From NCBI RefSeq assembly GCF_035961655.1, contig NZ_CP108393.1:6527001-6591000 (forward strand): 64,000 nt of DNA, written 5' to 3'. How positions within the stretch are numbered: the first letter of the stretch is position 1; each line of letters starts with the position of its first letter. This document shows positions 7,809-16,540 of this stretch, piece after piece. The notes beneath the pieces were generated by a model. That model did not search any database. It saw nothing but the letters and a program-made list of their open reading frames with translations, and was not told the origin of the DNA. Both the position numbers and the translations under genes were made by a program. Source of the DNA: Streptomyces sp. NBC_01317. Its GTDB lineage: Bacteria > Actinomycetota > Actinomycetes > Streptomycetales > Streptomycetaceae.

Positions 7809-10800
7809 CGGACGCATCGTCACCTTCTACTCGTACAAGGGAGGTACGGGCCGCACGATGGCCCTGGCCAACACCGCCTGGATTCTCGCCGCCAACGGGA
7901 AGCGCGTCCTGGCGGTCGACTGGGACCTGGAGGCACCCGGCCTGCACCGGTTCTTCCACCCCTTCCTCGACCCCTCCACGCTCGGTGCCACCACCGGGGT
8001 CATCGACCTGATCACCGAGTACGCGTGGGCCGCGACCAGCCCCGTGGAGCGCTCCGACGACTGGCACCGCGACTACGCGCGTATCCAGCCGCACGCCGTC
8101 TCCCTCACCCCGGAGAACCTGGGCTGGGAGTTCCCGGCCGGCGGCACGCTCGACTTCGTCTCCGCCGGGAAGCAGAACCGCGAGTACTCCGCGACGGTCT
8201 CCACCTTCGACTGGGACAACTTCTACGACCGGCTCGGCGGCGGCCACTTCTTCGACGCGCTGCGCGACGACATGAAGGCCAACTACGACTACGTCCTCAT
8301 CGACAGCAGGACCGGTCTGAGCGACATCGCCGACATCTGCACCGTCCACCTGCCCGACGTCCTCGTCGACTGCTTCACCCTCAGCGACCAGTCCATCGAC
8401 GGCGCCGCGGCCGTCGCCCGCCAGATCGACGAGCGCTACGGCGGCCGGGGCATCAAGATCTTCCCCGTGCCGATGCGGATCGACGAGGGCGAGAAGGAGA
8501 AGGCCGACGCCGGACGCGCCCTGGCCCGGCTCAAGTTCGACCGGTTCCCCGGCGGCCTCTCCGGGGAGGAACTCACCGCCTACTGGGGCGCGGTGGAGAT
8601 TCCGTACCGCCCCTACTACGCCTACGAGGAGACCCTCGCGACCTTCGGCGACGAGGCCGGGCTGAGCAACTCCCTGCTCTCCGCCTTCGAACGGGTCACC
8701 GCCTATGTCACCGAGGGCGCCGTCACCGCGATGCCCACCGTCGGGGAGGAGGCGAGACTGCGCATCAGGGACGCCTTCACCCGCCGCCGCCCCTCGCTGC
8801 CCGCCGACCTCTTCCTCAGCTACGTGGCCGAGAACCGGATGTGGGCCGACTGGGTCGAATCGGTGCTCACCCGGGCCGGGTTCCGGGTCGTGCCCCGGGA
8901 CGTCTCCGCCGATCCGGACGCTGCCGGGACCGGCAAGGGCGCGGCCACAAGCGCCACGACCGCCGAGACGGCGGCCCGTACCGTCGTGCTCCTGTCCACC
9001 GCCTACCTCAAGTCCGCGCGGGCCGTGGAGGTGTGGACCCGCGCCGCGTCCGAGGACCCGGGCGGCGGCCGGCGGCAGCTGGTGCCGCTGCGGGTCGGGG
9101 ACGTACGGCTCACCACGCCGTACATCGACCGCAACCCCGTCGACCTCTACCGGCTGGACGAAGTCCACGCCACCACCGCCCTGTTACGGGCGCTGGAGCG
9201 GCCCGTCCAGCTCACCGACGCGGTCGCGCCGGGCCCGCGCTTCCCCGGCACCGTCCCCAAGATCTGGAACGCGCCCGCCCGCAACCCCGGCTTCACCGGG
9301 CGCTCCCTCGTCCTGGAGCGGATGCGCGACCAGCTCGGCGGCGGCATGGCCGTGGTGCTGCCCCAGCCGCAGACCCTGTACGGCCTCGGCGGCATCGGCA
9401 AGACCCAGGTCGCCCTGGAGTACGTGCACCGCTTCATGGCCGACTACGACCTGGTCTGGTGGATCTCCTCCGAGCAGGTCGCGGACGTGGTGGCCGGCCT
9501 CGCCGAACTGGCCGTACGGCTCGGGGCCCAGGGCGGCGAGGACATGGCGGCCGCCTCGCAGGAGGCCGTCGACCTGCTGCGGCGCGGCGTACCGTCCTCG
9601 CGCTGGCTGCTGGTCTTCGACAACGCCGACGACCCCGAACTCCTCAAGCGCTTCTTCCCGGCGGGCGGTCCCGGGCACGTACTGGTGACCTCACGCAACC
9701 AGACCTGGTCGCAGTACGGCGACGCGCTGCCCGTCGACGTCTTCCTGCGCGAGGAGTCCGTCGAACACCTCCAGCGGCGCGCGCCCGGCCTGAGCGCCGT
9801 GGACGCCGACAAGGTCGCCACCGCCGTCGGGGATCTGCCCCTCGCCGTCGAACAGGCCGCCGCCTGGATCGCGGAGACCGCCACCCCCGTCGGCGACTAC
9901 CTGGAGCAACTGGCCCAGCAGGCACCCAGCGTGCTGGCGCTCAACCAGCCTGCCGGCTACCCGGAACCGGTCGCCGCCACCTGGAACATCTCCATCCAGC
10001 GGCTCAAGGAGCGCTCGCCCGCGGCGGTACGGCTGCTCCAGCTCTGCGCCTTCTTCGCCCCCGAGCCGATCTCCGCGAACCTCCTCTACAGCAAGGAGAT
10101 GATCGAGGCGCTCAAGCCGTACGACGCCTCGCTCCAGGAGACGCTGGTCCTCGGCCGTGTCATCCGGGAGATCGGCCGGTTCGCGCTGGCCAAGGTCGAC
10201 CAGGTCGGCAACAGCATCCAGGTGCACCGGCTGGTCCAGGCGATCATCAAGGCCCAGCTCACCGAGGAGGAGCAGCAGGACGCCCGGCACGCCGTCCACC
10301 GGATCCTGGCGGGCGCCAGGCCCGACGACGACGAGCCGATCGACAACCCGGGCACCTGGGAGCGGTTCAACACCATCTGGCCCCACCTCGTGCCGTCGGA
10401 CGCCGCCCGGTGCAGGAAGCCGGAGACCCGCCGGCTGATGATCGACCGCGTGCGCTACCTCTGGAAGCGCGGCGACCTGCCGGCCGCCTTCGAACTCGCC
10501 AACGACCTGCGGGACGTATGGCGGGAGAAGCTCGGCAACGACGATCTCCAATACCTCTACCTGCGGTTCCACCTCTCCAACATCCTTCGCTCGCAAGGCC
10601 GTTACGTGGAGGCCCGGGAGCTGGACGAGGAGACCCTGGCGCGCCAGCGCGTGGTGCTGGGGGCGTCCCATCCGCACACGTACATGACCACCAGCGGACT
10701 CGCCATGGACCTGGGCACACTCGGCGAGTACGGCAAGGCGATGGAGCTGGCGACGGAGGCGCACGAAGGGTTCAGTTCGATCTTCCACGAGTCGCACCCC

Positions 10801-11748
10801 CGGACGCTCGCCGCCGCCAACAACCTGGCCCTCAACCTGCGGATGGTCGGATACTTCGCCCGTGCGCGGGAGTTGGACCAGGACGTCTTCGACCGGCGCA
10901 CCGAGGTGCTCGGCCCGGTGCACCCGTACACCCTCTCCTCCGCCGCCAGCCTCGGGCGGGACCTGCGGGAGATCGGCCGGTACGAGGACTCGGCGGCGCT
11001 GCTCAGCCGGACGTACGCGACGCTCAAGGAGCAGATGGGGCAGGCGTTCCCGGGCACGCTCGTCGCGGCCAAGAGCCTGGCCGTGTCGCTGCGCAGGGCG
11101 GGCCGCCTGGAGGACGCGCGGCGGCTGACCACGGCCACCCGCAACCGCTACCGCGCCAAGTACGGCACGGAGGTCAACCCGGACTCGCTGGCCTGCGACC
11201 TGAACCTGGCCGCCGACCACTTCTCGGCCGGGGAGCCGGTGGCGGCCAGGGACCTGGCGCAGGAGGTCGTGGACCAGTACATGAAGGTGCCGGGGGAGCG
11301 GCACCCGTACACCCTCGCCGCGATCAACAACCTCGGTATCTACCACTGGGGTTGCGGGGCACCCGAGCTGGCGGAGCAACTGCTCCAGGGCGCTCTGCGG
11401 GCCATGCGGGAGGTGCTGGGGGACGAGCATCCGCACACGCTCTTCTGCACGGTCAACCTCGCCAACGCCAAGGCGGACCTGGGGGAGTTGGAAGAGGCGC
11501 TGGCCATCGAGCGGGCCGCTGTCGCCGGGTTGCGCGAGTCGCTGGGCGCGCACCACCCCGAGATGCTCGCCGTCGTCTCCAACCTCTGTGTGACGCTGGG
11601 GGCTTCGGGGCGCAAGGACGAGGCGGCGCCGATCCGCGCGGAGACGGTGGAGGAGCTGACCCAGCTGCTCGGCGAGGACCACGCGCTGACCCGGCTGGCG
11701 CGGGACGAGCGCAGGGTGCACCGCGACCTGGAGCCCCTGGTGGTGTAG
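7792..11748 (+). CDS. fxsT: FxsT, MinD-like/TIR/NB-ARC/TPR signalling protein
   Basis: A 1,318-residue multidomain protein. An N-terminal MinD/ParA-like ATPase has the deviant Walker motif KGGTGRT (residues 16-22) and VDWDLEAPG. A TIR-like domain begins near residue 340 (DLFLSYVAENRMWADW) and ends near 480. An NB-ARC-type NTPase follows with P-loop YGLGGIGKTQ near residue 530, a LLVFDNADD Walker B and a GDLPLAVEQAAAWI motif. From about residue 910 to the end are repeated TPR units with the LA...NNLA and HP(Y/H)TL consensus of NB-ARC/kinesin-light-chain type repeats. The ATG at 7792 is preferred over 7777 because GGAGG at 7781-7785 serves it. This is an NLR-like switch architecture: repeats sense, NB-ARC gates, and the TIR-like or MinD domains act. 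It is the last gene of the Fxs operon. Confidence 0.9.
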   Translation: MTERRDGRIVTFYSYKGGTGRTMALANTAWILAANGKRVLAVDWDLEAPGLHRFFHPFLDPSTLGATTGVIDLITEYAWAATSPVERSDDWHRDYARIQPHAVSLTPENLGWEFPAGGTLDFVSAGKQNREYSATVSTFDWDNFYDRLGGGHFFDALRDDMKANYDYVLIDSRTGLSDIADICTVHLPDVLVDCFTLSDQSIDGAAAVARQIDERYGGRGIKIFPVPMRIDEGEKEKADAGRALARLKFDRFPGGLSGEELTAYWGAVEIPYRPYYAYEETLATFGDEAGLSNSLLSAFERVTAYVTEGAVTAMPTVGEEARLRIRDAFTRRRPSLPADLFLSYVAENRMWADWVESVLTRAGFRVVPRDVSADPDAAGTGKGAATSATTAETAARTVVLLSTAYLKSARAVEVWTRAASEDPGGGRRQLVPLRVGDVRLTTPYIDRNPVDLYRLDEVHATTALLRALERPVQLTDAVAPGPRFPGTVPKIWNAPARNPGFTGRSLVLERMRDQLGGGMAVVLPQPQTLYGLGGIGKTQVALEYVHRFMADYDLVWWISSEQVADVVAGLAELAVRLGAQGGEDMAAASQEAVDLLRRGVPSSRWLLVFDNADDPELLKRFFPAGGPGHVLVTSRNQTWSQYGDALPVDVFLREESVEHLQRRAPGLSAVDADKVATAVGDLPLAVEQAAAWIAETATPVGDYLEQLAQQAPSVLALNQPAGYPEPVAATWNISIQRLKERSPAAVRLLQLCAFFAPEPISANLLYSKEMIEALKPYDASLQETLVLGRVIREIGRFALAKVDQVGNSIQVHRLVQAIIKAQLTEEEQQDARHAVHRILAGARPDDDEPIDNPGTWERFNTIWPHLVPSDAARCRKPETRRLMIDRVRYLWKRGDLPAAFELANDLRDVWREKLGNDDLQYLYLRFHLSNILRSQGRYVEARELDEETLARQRVVLGASHPHTYMTTSGLAMDLGTLGEYGKAMELATEAHEGFSSIFHESHPRTLAAANNLALNLRMVGYFARARELDQDVFDRRTEVLGPVHPYTLSSAASLGRDLREIGRYEDSAALLSRTYATLKEQMGQAFPGTLVAAKSLAVSLRRAGRLEDARRLTTATRNRYRAKYGTEVNPDSLACDLNLAADHFSAGEPVAARDLAQEVVDQYMKVPGERHPYTLAAINNLGIYHWGCGAPELAEQLLQGALRAMREVLGDEHPHTLFCTVNLANAKADLGELEEALAIERAAVAGLRESLGAHHPEMLAVVSNLCVTLGASGRKDEAAPIRAETVEELTQLLGEDHALTRLARDERRVHRDLEPLVV

Positions 11749-11759
11749 GCTGTCTCCTT

Positions 11760-11801
11760 TTCCGGCTGCCGGACGGGCCCGGGCCCGTCCGGCAGCCGGA
11801 A
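11760..11801 (+). terminator. Terminator of the Fxs operon
   Basis: A perfect 40-nt palindrome (11761-11800; each arm TCCGGCTGCCGGACGGGCCC) begins 12 bases after the fxsT stop and is preceded by CCTTT. It would fold into a very stable hairpin and mark the end of the Fxs transcription unit. Confidence 0.85.
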
Positions 11802-11892
11802 GCGCGGGGAGCTCCTCCGGTGGTCGCCAGGATGCGGCGCGTGGACATGTACGCGACGGTGGTAGGACTGTCCTGCTACCACTGGGAGTGTC

Positions 11893-12144
11893 ATGATCGT
11901 CAAGTTTCTGCACGACAAAGGACTGCGCAGCGATCACGCATACACCGTGGCGTGCCTGACGATCGGGCTGTCCGTTGTCTCGTGGGCGGCCTCCATGAAG
12001 GTCGAACCGGCCGGGATCGACCGGGCCGACCGGGTAGGGACCTGGGTGGGCACGTGGCCTGCCACCTGGTTCGGCCTGGGCCTGGCGCTGGCCCAGCACG
12101 AACAGAAGGAACCCGAGGAGCTTGCGGAATCAACCTTCGGCTGA
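11893..12144 (+). CDS. Small membrane protein, unknown function
   Basis: An 83-residue protein that I do not recognise. It has two hydrophobic stretches, about residues 17-33 (YTVACLTIGLSVVSWAA) and 51-67 (VGTWPATWFGLGLALAQ), separated by an acidic-basic loop, so it is probably a two-helix membrane protein with a charged tail (EQKEPEELAES). GGGAG at 11884-11888 gives a good ribosome site for the ATG at 11893. It lies just outside the Fxs operon, after that operon's terminator, and is convergent with the catalase gene. Membership of the Fxs system cannot be shown. Confidence 0.6.
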   Translation: MIVKFLHDKGLRSDHAYTVACLTIGLSVVSWAASMKVEPAGIDRADRVGTWVGTWPATWFGLGLALAQHEQKEPEELAESTFG

Positions 12145-12199
12145 CCGGAGGGCGGACGGTGAACGCGGGCCGCAGGGAGGCCCTGACCACGGACTGTCC

Positions 12200-12261
12200 C
12201 GTGGTCAGCGCCTCTGTGCGGCGGCCGGTGAGCCAGGCCCCACTTTGCGGACACGCCCTAG
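12200..12261 (-). repeat. Terminal-repeat-like element ending at CTAG
   Basis: On the minus strand this block begins CTAGGGCGTGTCCGC and continues AAAGTGGGGCCTGGCTC. The same outer motif occurs at 53643, 54341 and 61672 (minus). The CTAG at 12258-12261 supplies the TAG stop of the catalase gene. It looks like the end of an insertion element or small non-autonomous repeat; no transposase is present nearby. Confidence 0.5.
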
Positions 12262-14549
12262 CGCCCCACTGCCGGGTCGAAGCGGTCCCAGGCGCGGTGG
12301 TGGGCCAGCAGTTCGGTGACGCCGTCCAGTACCGCCGCGGGGTCGGTGGCGGTGGTCACCACGCCGGGGGCGTCGGGTGCGATGCCGGCGGTTTCCAGGA
12401 CGTCGGCCCCGTCCGCCCACGCGCCCAGCGCCTTGCCGTGCCGGTACGCCTCCGTGATCAGCAGAAGGACCCGGGGGTCGATCCCGGCGGCCACCGCCAG
12501 GTCGTCGTCGACCTTGGCGTCGCGGGCACCGCTCGCGTCGGCGCCGGGGGCCGGTGCGCCGGCGAGGAGGATGGCGTCGAACTCGGTGGAGCGGGCGGTG
12601 GCGAAGGTGCGCTGCACGGTCACGGGGTCGCCGTCCTGGTCGAGCTTCCCGCCGGTCGGGGCGATGACCAGCGGCACCATGCCGGCGTCCGACACCGCCC
12701 GGCGGACCGCCCGTACCCCGGACAGATCCTGGTCGCCGGCGGTGACGATGCCGATGATCCGGCCGTCGCTCGGCCACCTGCCGCCCAGCTGTGACAGGGC
12801 GGGGCTGGGCCGCGGCTCGGTCAGGGGTACGGTCGCCCCCGGCGCCGGCAGACCCAGTCCGGCGGCGACCTGCTCGCACAGCTCGCCGTCGATGTTGGCG
12901 AGGACGAGCAGGGCCCGTTCCTTGATCGTCTGCTCCCAGCACTTGTTCAGCTCGAAGGTGTACGCGGCCACGATGTGCTCGCGCTCCGTGGGCGTCATGC
13001 TGACCCAGAACAGCCGGGCCTGGCTGAAGTGGTCGTCGAAGGACGCCGCGGCCTCGCGGACCTTGCGGGACGCCGGTACCTCGACCGGTACCTCGATGTA
13101 GGCACCGGTGTCGGCGCCGGCCAGGAACGGGCAGCCACCGTCGAGGGAGTTCGGCCGGTAGGGTGCCACACCGCTGTGGACGGCGCTCTGGTGCATGCCG
13201 TCGCGCAGCATGTCGTTGACCGGCGCGTGGGTGCGGTTGACCGGCAGCTGGCCGAAATTGGGGCCGCCCAGCCGGCTGATCTGGGTGTCGAGGTAGGAGA
13301 ACAGGCGGCCCTGGAGCAGCGGGTCGTTGGTGACGTCGATGCCGGGCACCAGATGGCCGACGTGGAAGGCGACCTGCTCGGTCTCGGCGAAGTAGTTCGA
13401 CGGGTTCGCGTCCAGCGTCATCAGACCGATCGGCTGGATCGGTGCGAGTTCCTCGGGCACGAATTTGGTCGGGTCCAGCAGATCGATGCCCTCGAACATC
13501 TGGTCGTCGGTGTCGGGGAAGGTCTGCACTCCCAGTTCCCACTGGGGGAACGCGCCCGCCTCGATCGCGTCGGCCAGGTCCCTGCGGTGGAAGTCCGGGT
13601 CGACGCCCGCGGTGATCTGCGCCTCCTCCCAGACCAGCGAGTGGACGCCCAGCTTCGGCTTCCAGTGGAATTTCACCAGTGTGCTGGTGCCCTCGGCGTT
13701 CTCCAGCCGGAAGGTGTGGACGCCGAAGCCCTCCATCATGCGGTAGGACCGCGGGATGCCCCGGTCCGACATGTTCCACAGTGTGTGGTGGGTGGCCTCG
13801 GTGTGCAGGGTGACGAAGTCCCAGAAGGTGTCGTGCGCACTCTGGGCCTGCGGGATCTCGCGGTCGGGGTGCGGCTTGCCGGCATGGATCACGTCGGGGA
13901 ACTTGATCGCGTCCTGGATGAAGAAGACCGGGATGTTGTTGCCGACCAGGTCGAAAACGCCCTCGGAGGTGTAGAACTTCGTCGCGAAGCCCCGGGTGTC
14001 GCGAACGGTGTCGGCGGAACCGCGTGAGCCCAGCACGGTGGAGAAGCGGACGAACACCGGCGTCTCGACGTCCTTCGCGAGGAACGCGGCCTTGCTGATC
14101 CCCGAGGCGGTGCCGTAGCCCTGGAAGACGCCGTGCGCGGCGGCGCCCCGGGCGTGCACCACCCGCTCGGGGATGCGCTCGTGGTCGAAGTGGGTGATCT
14201 TCTCCCGCAGGTGGTGGTCCTGCAACAGCACCGGTCCGCGCGGGCCGGCCTTGAGCGAGTGATCGGTGTCGTACAGCCGGGCACCCTGCGCGGTCGTCAG
14301 CCGCTCCCCGCCCTGCGCCACCTTCTTCGGCGGGACTCCGGTCTCCTGCCCGGTCGGGCTGTACGTGTCGGGCCCGCGCTGGTCGGACTTGGGCGGCAGC
14401 GGACCGGCCGGCTCGGTCGGCTCGTCCAGCGGCGGCGGCACCGGTCCCGGCGCACCCGGGGTCTCGTTGCCGGGACGGACGGCGTCCTGCACCTTCTCTG
14501 CCACCTTGTCGGCGACAGCCGTCACGGGGTTCTTCTTCTTGGCGCTCAC
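12258..14549 (-). CDS. katE: Large-subunit (clade 2) catalase, HPII/KatE type
   Basis: A 763-residue catalase, about the length of Escherichia coli HPII. After a Pro-rich N-terminal extension, the haem domain has the active-site His132 in ERVVHARGAAAHG, Asn205 in GNNIPVFFIQ, and the proximal Tyr near residue 419 in RLFSYLDTQ. The last 150 residues form a DJ-1/PfpI-like flavodoxin-fold domain (starting near RIIGIVTAG), as expected for clade 2 enzymes. It converts hydrogen peroxide to water and oxygen in the cytoplasm. It starts with GTG and has a GGAAC sequence as a weak ribosome site. The stop codon is embedded in a repeat end (12258-12261). No operator could be recognised in the 199-base upstream region, which otherwise holds nothing I can identify. 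Confidence 0.93.
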   Translation of the reverse strand: MSAKKKNPVTAVADKVAEKVQDAVRPGNETPGAPGPVPPPLDEPTEPAGPLPPKSDQRGPDTYSPTGQETGVPPKKVAQGGERLTTAQGARLYDTDHSLKAGPRGPVLLQDHHLREKITHFDHERIPERVVHARGAAAHGVFQGYGTASGISKAAFLAKDVETPVFVRFSTVLGSRGSADTVRDTRGFATKFYTSEGVFDLVGNNIPVFFIQDAIKFPDVIHAGKPHPDREIPQAQSAHDTFWDFVTLHTEATHHTLWNMSDRGIPRSYRMMEGFGVHTFRLENAEGTSTLVKFHWKPKLGVHSLVWEEAQITAGVDPDFHRRDLADAIEAGAFPQWELGVQTFPDTDDQMFEGIDLLDPTKFVPEELAPIQPIGLMTLDANPSNYFAETEQVAFHVGHLVPGIDVTNDPLLQGRLFSYLDTQISRLGGPNFGQLPVNRTHAPVNDMLRDGMHQSAVHSGVAPYRPNSLDGGCPFLAGADTGAYIEVPVEVPASRKVREAAASFDDHFSQARLFWVSMTPTEREHIVAAYTFELNKCWEQTIKERALLVLANIDGELCEQVAAGLGLPAPGATVPLTEPRPSPALSQLGGRWPSDGRIIGIVTAGDQDLSGVRAVRRAVSDAGMVPLVIAPTGGKLDQDGDPVTVQRTFATARSTEFDAILLAGAPAPGADASGARDAKVDDDLAVAAGIDPRVLLLITEAYRHGKALGAWADGADVLETAGIAPDAPGVVTTATDPAAVLDGVTELLAHHRAWDRFDPAVGR

Positions 14550-14748
14550 TGTGTTCCGATCGTTGGGGGGAGGGGGCGGAGTGACGCCGGCTGCCGCAGG
14601 GGGCAGTGTGCGGAATCCGCGTAAGACGGGTGCCCCTTCTGAGATCCTCGACGCGGTGAAGCCGCCCGCCGCCCGACGGGTTCACCCGATCGGGCTTTCC
14701 GGTCGGCCCTGGGGCGATCGGTGAGCCGGGCGTCCTGAGGGGACGAAC

Positions 14749-15410
14749 TCAGGGGACGAGCAGCGTCTTGACCATGCCGTCCTTCGTCTCCTGGAAGGTC
14801 TTGTACGCCTGCGCCGCTTCTTCCAGGGGGAGGTGGTGCGTGGCGGAGTCGTGGACTCCCAGGGGGTCGTTCTCGTTCAGCAGCGGGAGGATGTCGTCCA
14901 CCCAGCGTTTGACGTTCGCCTGGCCCATGCGCAGTTGGATCTGTTTGTCGAAGAGGGTCATCATCGGCACCGGGTCGACCGTTCCGCCGTAGACGCCGTA
15001 GACGCCGATGACGGAGATGGTCCCGCCGCGCCGTACCGCGTCCACAGCGATGGTGAAGGCGCGCGGCGCCGGCGGCTCCCGCCCCGTGTGCCTCCATGCC
15101 GACCGCGTCGATGACGGCGCCGCTGCCCCGCCCGCGTACTCGACCGCCTGCCATGCCGTCGGCAGGACGTCGGGCAGCGCGCTCCCGAAGCGGACCCGCG
15201 GGAACTCCGCCTGGCCGCCCGGGACTTCTCCGTACAGCTGGGAGAAGCCGAAGAATGCGGCTCCCGTGCCGCGGTCGCGCACCTGTGTCGTCCCGCACGG
15301 GGAGTGGAGCCCTTGGCCGCACATCCAGCAGGTGCCGCAGGAGATGTTGAACGGCACAACGACCCGGTCCCCCGCCGACAGCGCCGTCGCCGCTGTGCGG
15401 CTGCTCATGC
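14749..15410 (-). pseudogene. Decayed zinc-dependent alcohol/formaldehyde dehydrogenase
   Basis: Pieces of a glutathione-independent formaldehyde-dehydrogenase-like enzyme survive but not the whole. The remnant starts at GDRVVVPFNISCGTCWMCGQ, which includes the structural-zinc cysteines, so about 90 N-terminal residues with the catalytic zinc ligands are missing. It continues to LPDVLPTAWQAVEYA, after which the Rossmann nucleotide-binding region is deleted; a short GAVIDAVGMEAHG piece survives in another frame, and the end (AVDAVRRGGTISVIGVYG to TLLVP) is again in the first frame. The intact parent would be about 390 residues; about 220 codons remain. Loss of catalytic zinc site and cofactor domain makes activity impossible. 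It lies immediately downstream of the Rieske gene on the same strand. Confidence 0.8.
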
Positions 15411-15487
15411 CGGCGCGTTCGGATGATGCACCGGATGAGGGAGCCGACGCGGCGGAGGCGGGACGGAGGCGAGACGGGCGAAGCCTC

Positions 15488-16417
15488 TCAGTGCGCCTGC
15501 GGTGCCCGTACCTCCACCGTGCCGTCGCCGGCCGTGCGGGTCTCGAACGAGGGCTGTGGCGAGGTGGCGGGACCGCGCACGTTCCAGCCGTCCGAGAGCC
15601 GGAAGACGCTGCCGTGCCAGGGGCACGTGACGCAGCCGTCGGCGAGTGTCCCCTGCGAGAGCGGGCCGGAGTCGTGACTGCACCGGTCGGCCAGGACGTT
15701 GATGTGACCCCCCGCCTCACGTACCACCAGCAGGGCCACCTCACCCACGAGCCGGCGTACCGCCTCACCGACCGGGAACTCCTCCATCCGCCCCAGGGTC
15801 TGCCAGCCCGGTTCCATCACATGCGACACCGGCTCCGCCTTGTTGGCACCGGCGGCCTGCCGATAGGCGAGGTGCCCGCCCAACGCTCCCCCGAGGCTCA
15901 CCGCTCCGAGGCCGGCGAGACCGAGCGCCCGGCCGAGCACGGGCCGGCGACGGCCACGGGCCACCCAGGACGCCGTGTACAGCCCGATGGCCGCGCCGTT
16001 CGCCAGCGCGTGCACCAGTCCGACACGGCCCTGCTCTTCGTGCTGCTCCGCCCAGTCCACCCATCCCGCCAGGGCGGCCGGGAGGGCCGACACCACGCCG
16101 AGCCCCACCAGAAGTCGTGCGTGACGCCCCCCACCGGGCACGACGTCCAGCACGGCGGCCGACAGCCAGGAGCCCGTCGGGACCTGGACCAGGACCGGAT
16201 GGAGAGGGTGTCCCAGCGGCCTGCCGTGCAGTACGTCCCGATAGCGGCCCAGGGGCAGCGCGCGCACCCGCCGTCGCATCCCGGTGATCAGCGGGTCCAG
16301 CTTTTCGAGGTGGCCGAGGCGGTCCACGGACGCGAGCAGGGCCGTCTCGGCCCGCCTGACCGTCTCGTCCGCCCGTTCCACACGAGCGGCGGCAGGGGCC
16401 GGCTTCGATGTGCGCAT
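15488..16417 (-). CDS. Membrane-anchored Rieske [2Fe-2S] protein with DUF2231 domain
   Basis: A 309-residue protein. An N-terminal helical region (ERADETVRRAETALL) leads to a DUF2231-like membrane domain with several hydrophobic helices (HPLHPVLVQVPTGSWLSAAV and following). The C-terminal 100 residues are a Rieske domain: Cys246 and His248 (RCSHDSG) with Cys265 and His268 (CPWHGSVF) bind the [2Fe-2S] cluster. It probably transfers electrons at the membrane; the partner is unknown. The chosen ATG at 16417 has no good ribosome site; a TTG two codons upstream or starts up to 16510 are possible. The downstream dehydrogenase on the same strand is a pseudogene, so any former partnership is broken. 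Confidence 0.78.
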   Translation of the reverse strand: MRTSKPAPAAARVERADETVRRAETALLASVDRLGHLEKLDPLITGMRRRVRALPLGRYRDVLHGRPLGHPLHPVLVQVPTGSWLSAAVLDVVPGGGRHARLLVGLGVVSALPAALAGWVDWAEQHEEQGRVGLVHALANGAAIGLYTASWVARGRRRPVLGRALGLAGLGAVSLGGALGGHLAYRQAAGANKAEPVSHVMEPGWQTLGRMEEFPVGEAVRRLVGEVALLVVREAGGHINVLADRCSHDSGPLSQGTLADGCVTCPWHGSVFRLSDGWNVRGPATSPQPSFETRTAGDGTVEVRAPQAH

Positions 16418-16540
16418 GGACAAGGAGTTGCCGTTGCCGCTGTTTTTGAAACAAGTGGCGCGGCTGTCCGAGGGGTCACACCGCACCACGGCGGCGGCCG
16501 GGGGACCCACTACGGGAGAACAGCCGGACCGAGGCCGGGG

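Noticed and set aside
8025..12794. A 1,589-codon open frame on the plus strand overlapping fxsT
   Set aside because: It is Arg/Pro/Gly-rich shadow coding in the wrong frame of fxsT and runs through the terminator; no start or motif supports it.
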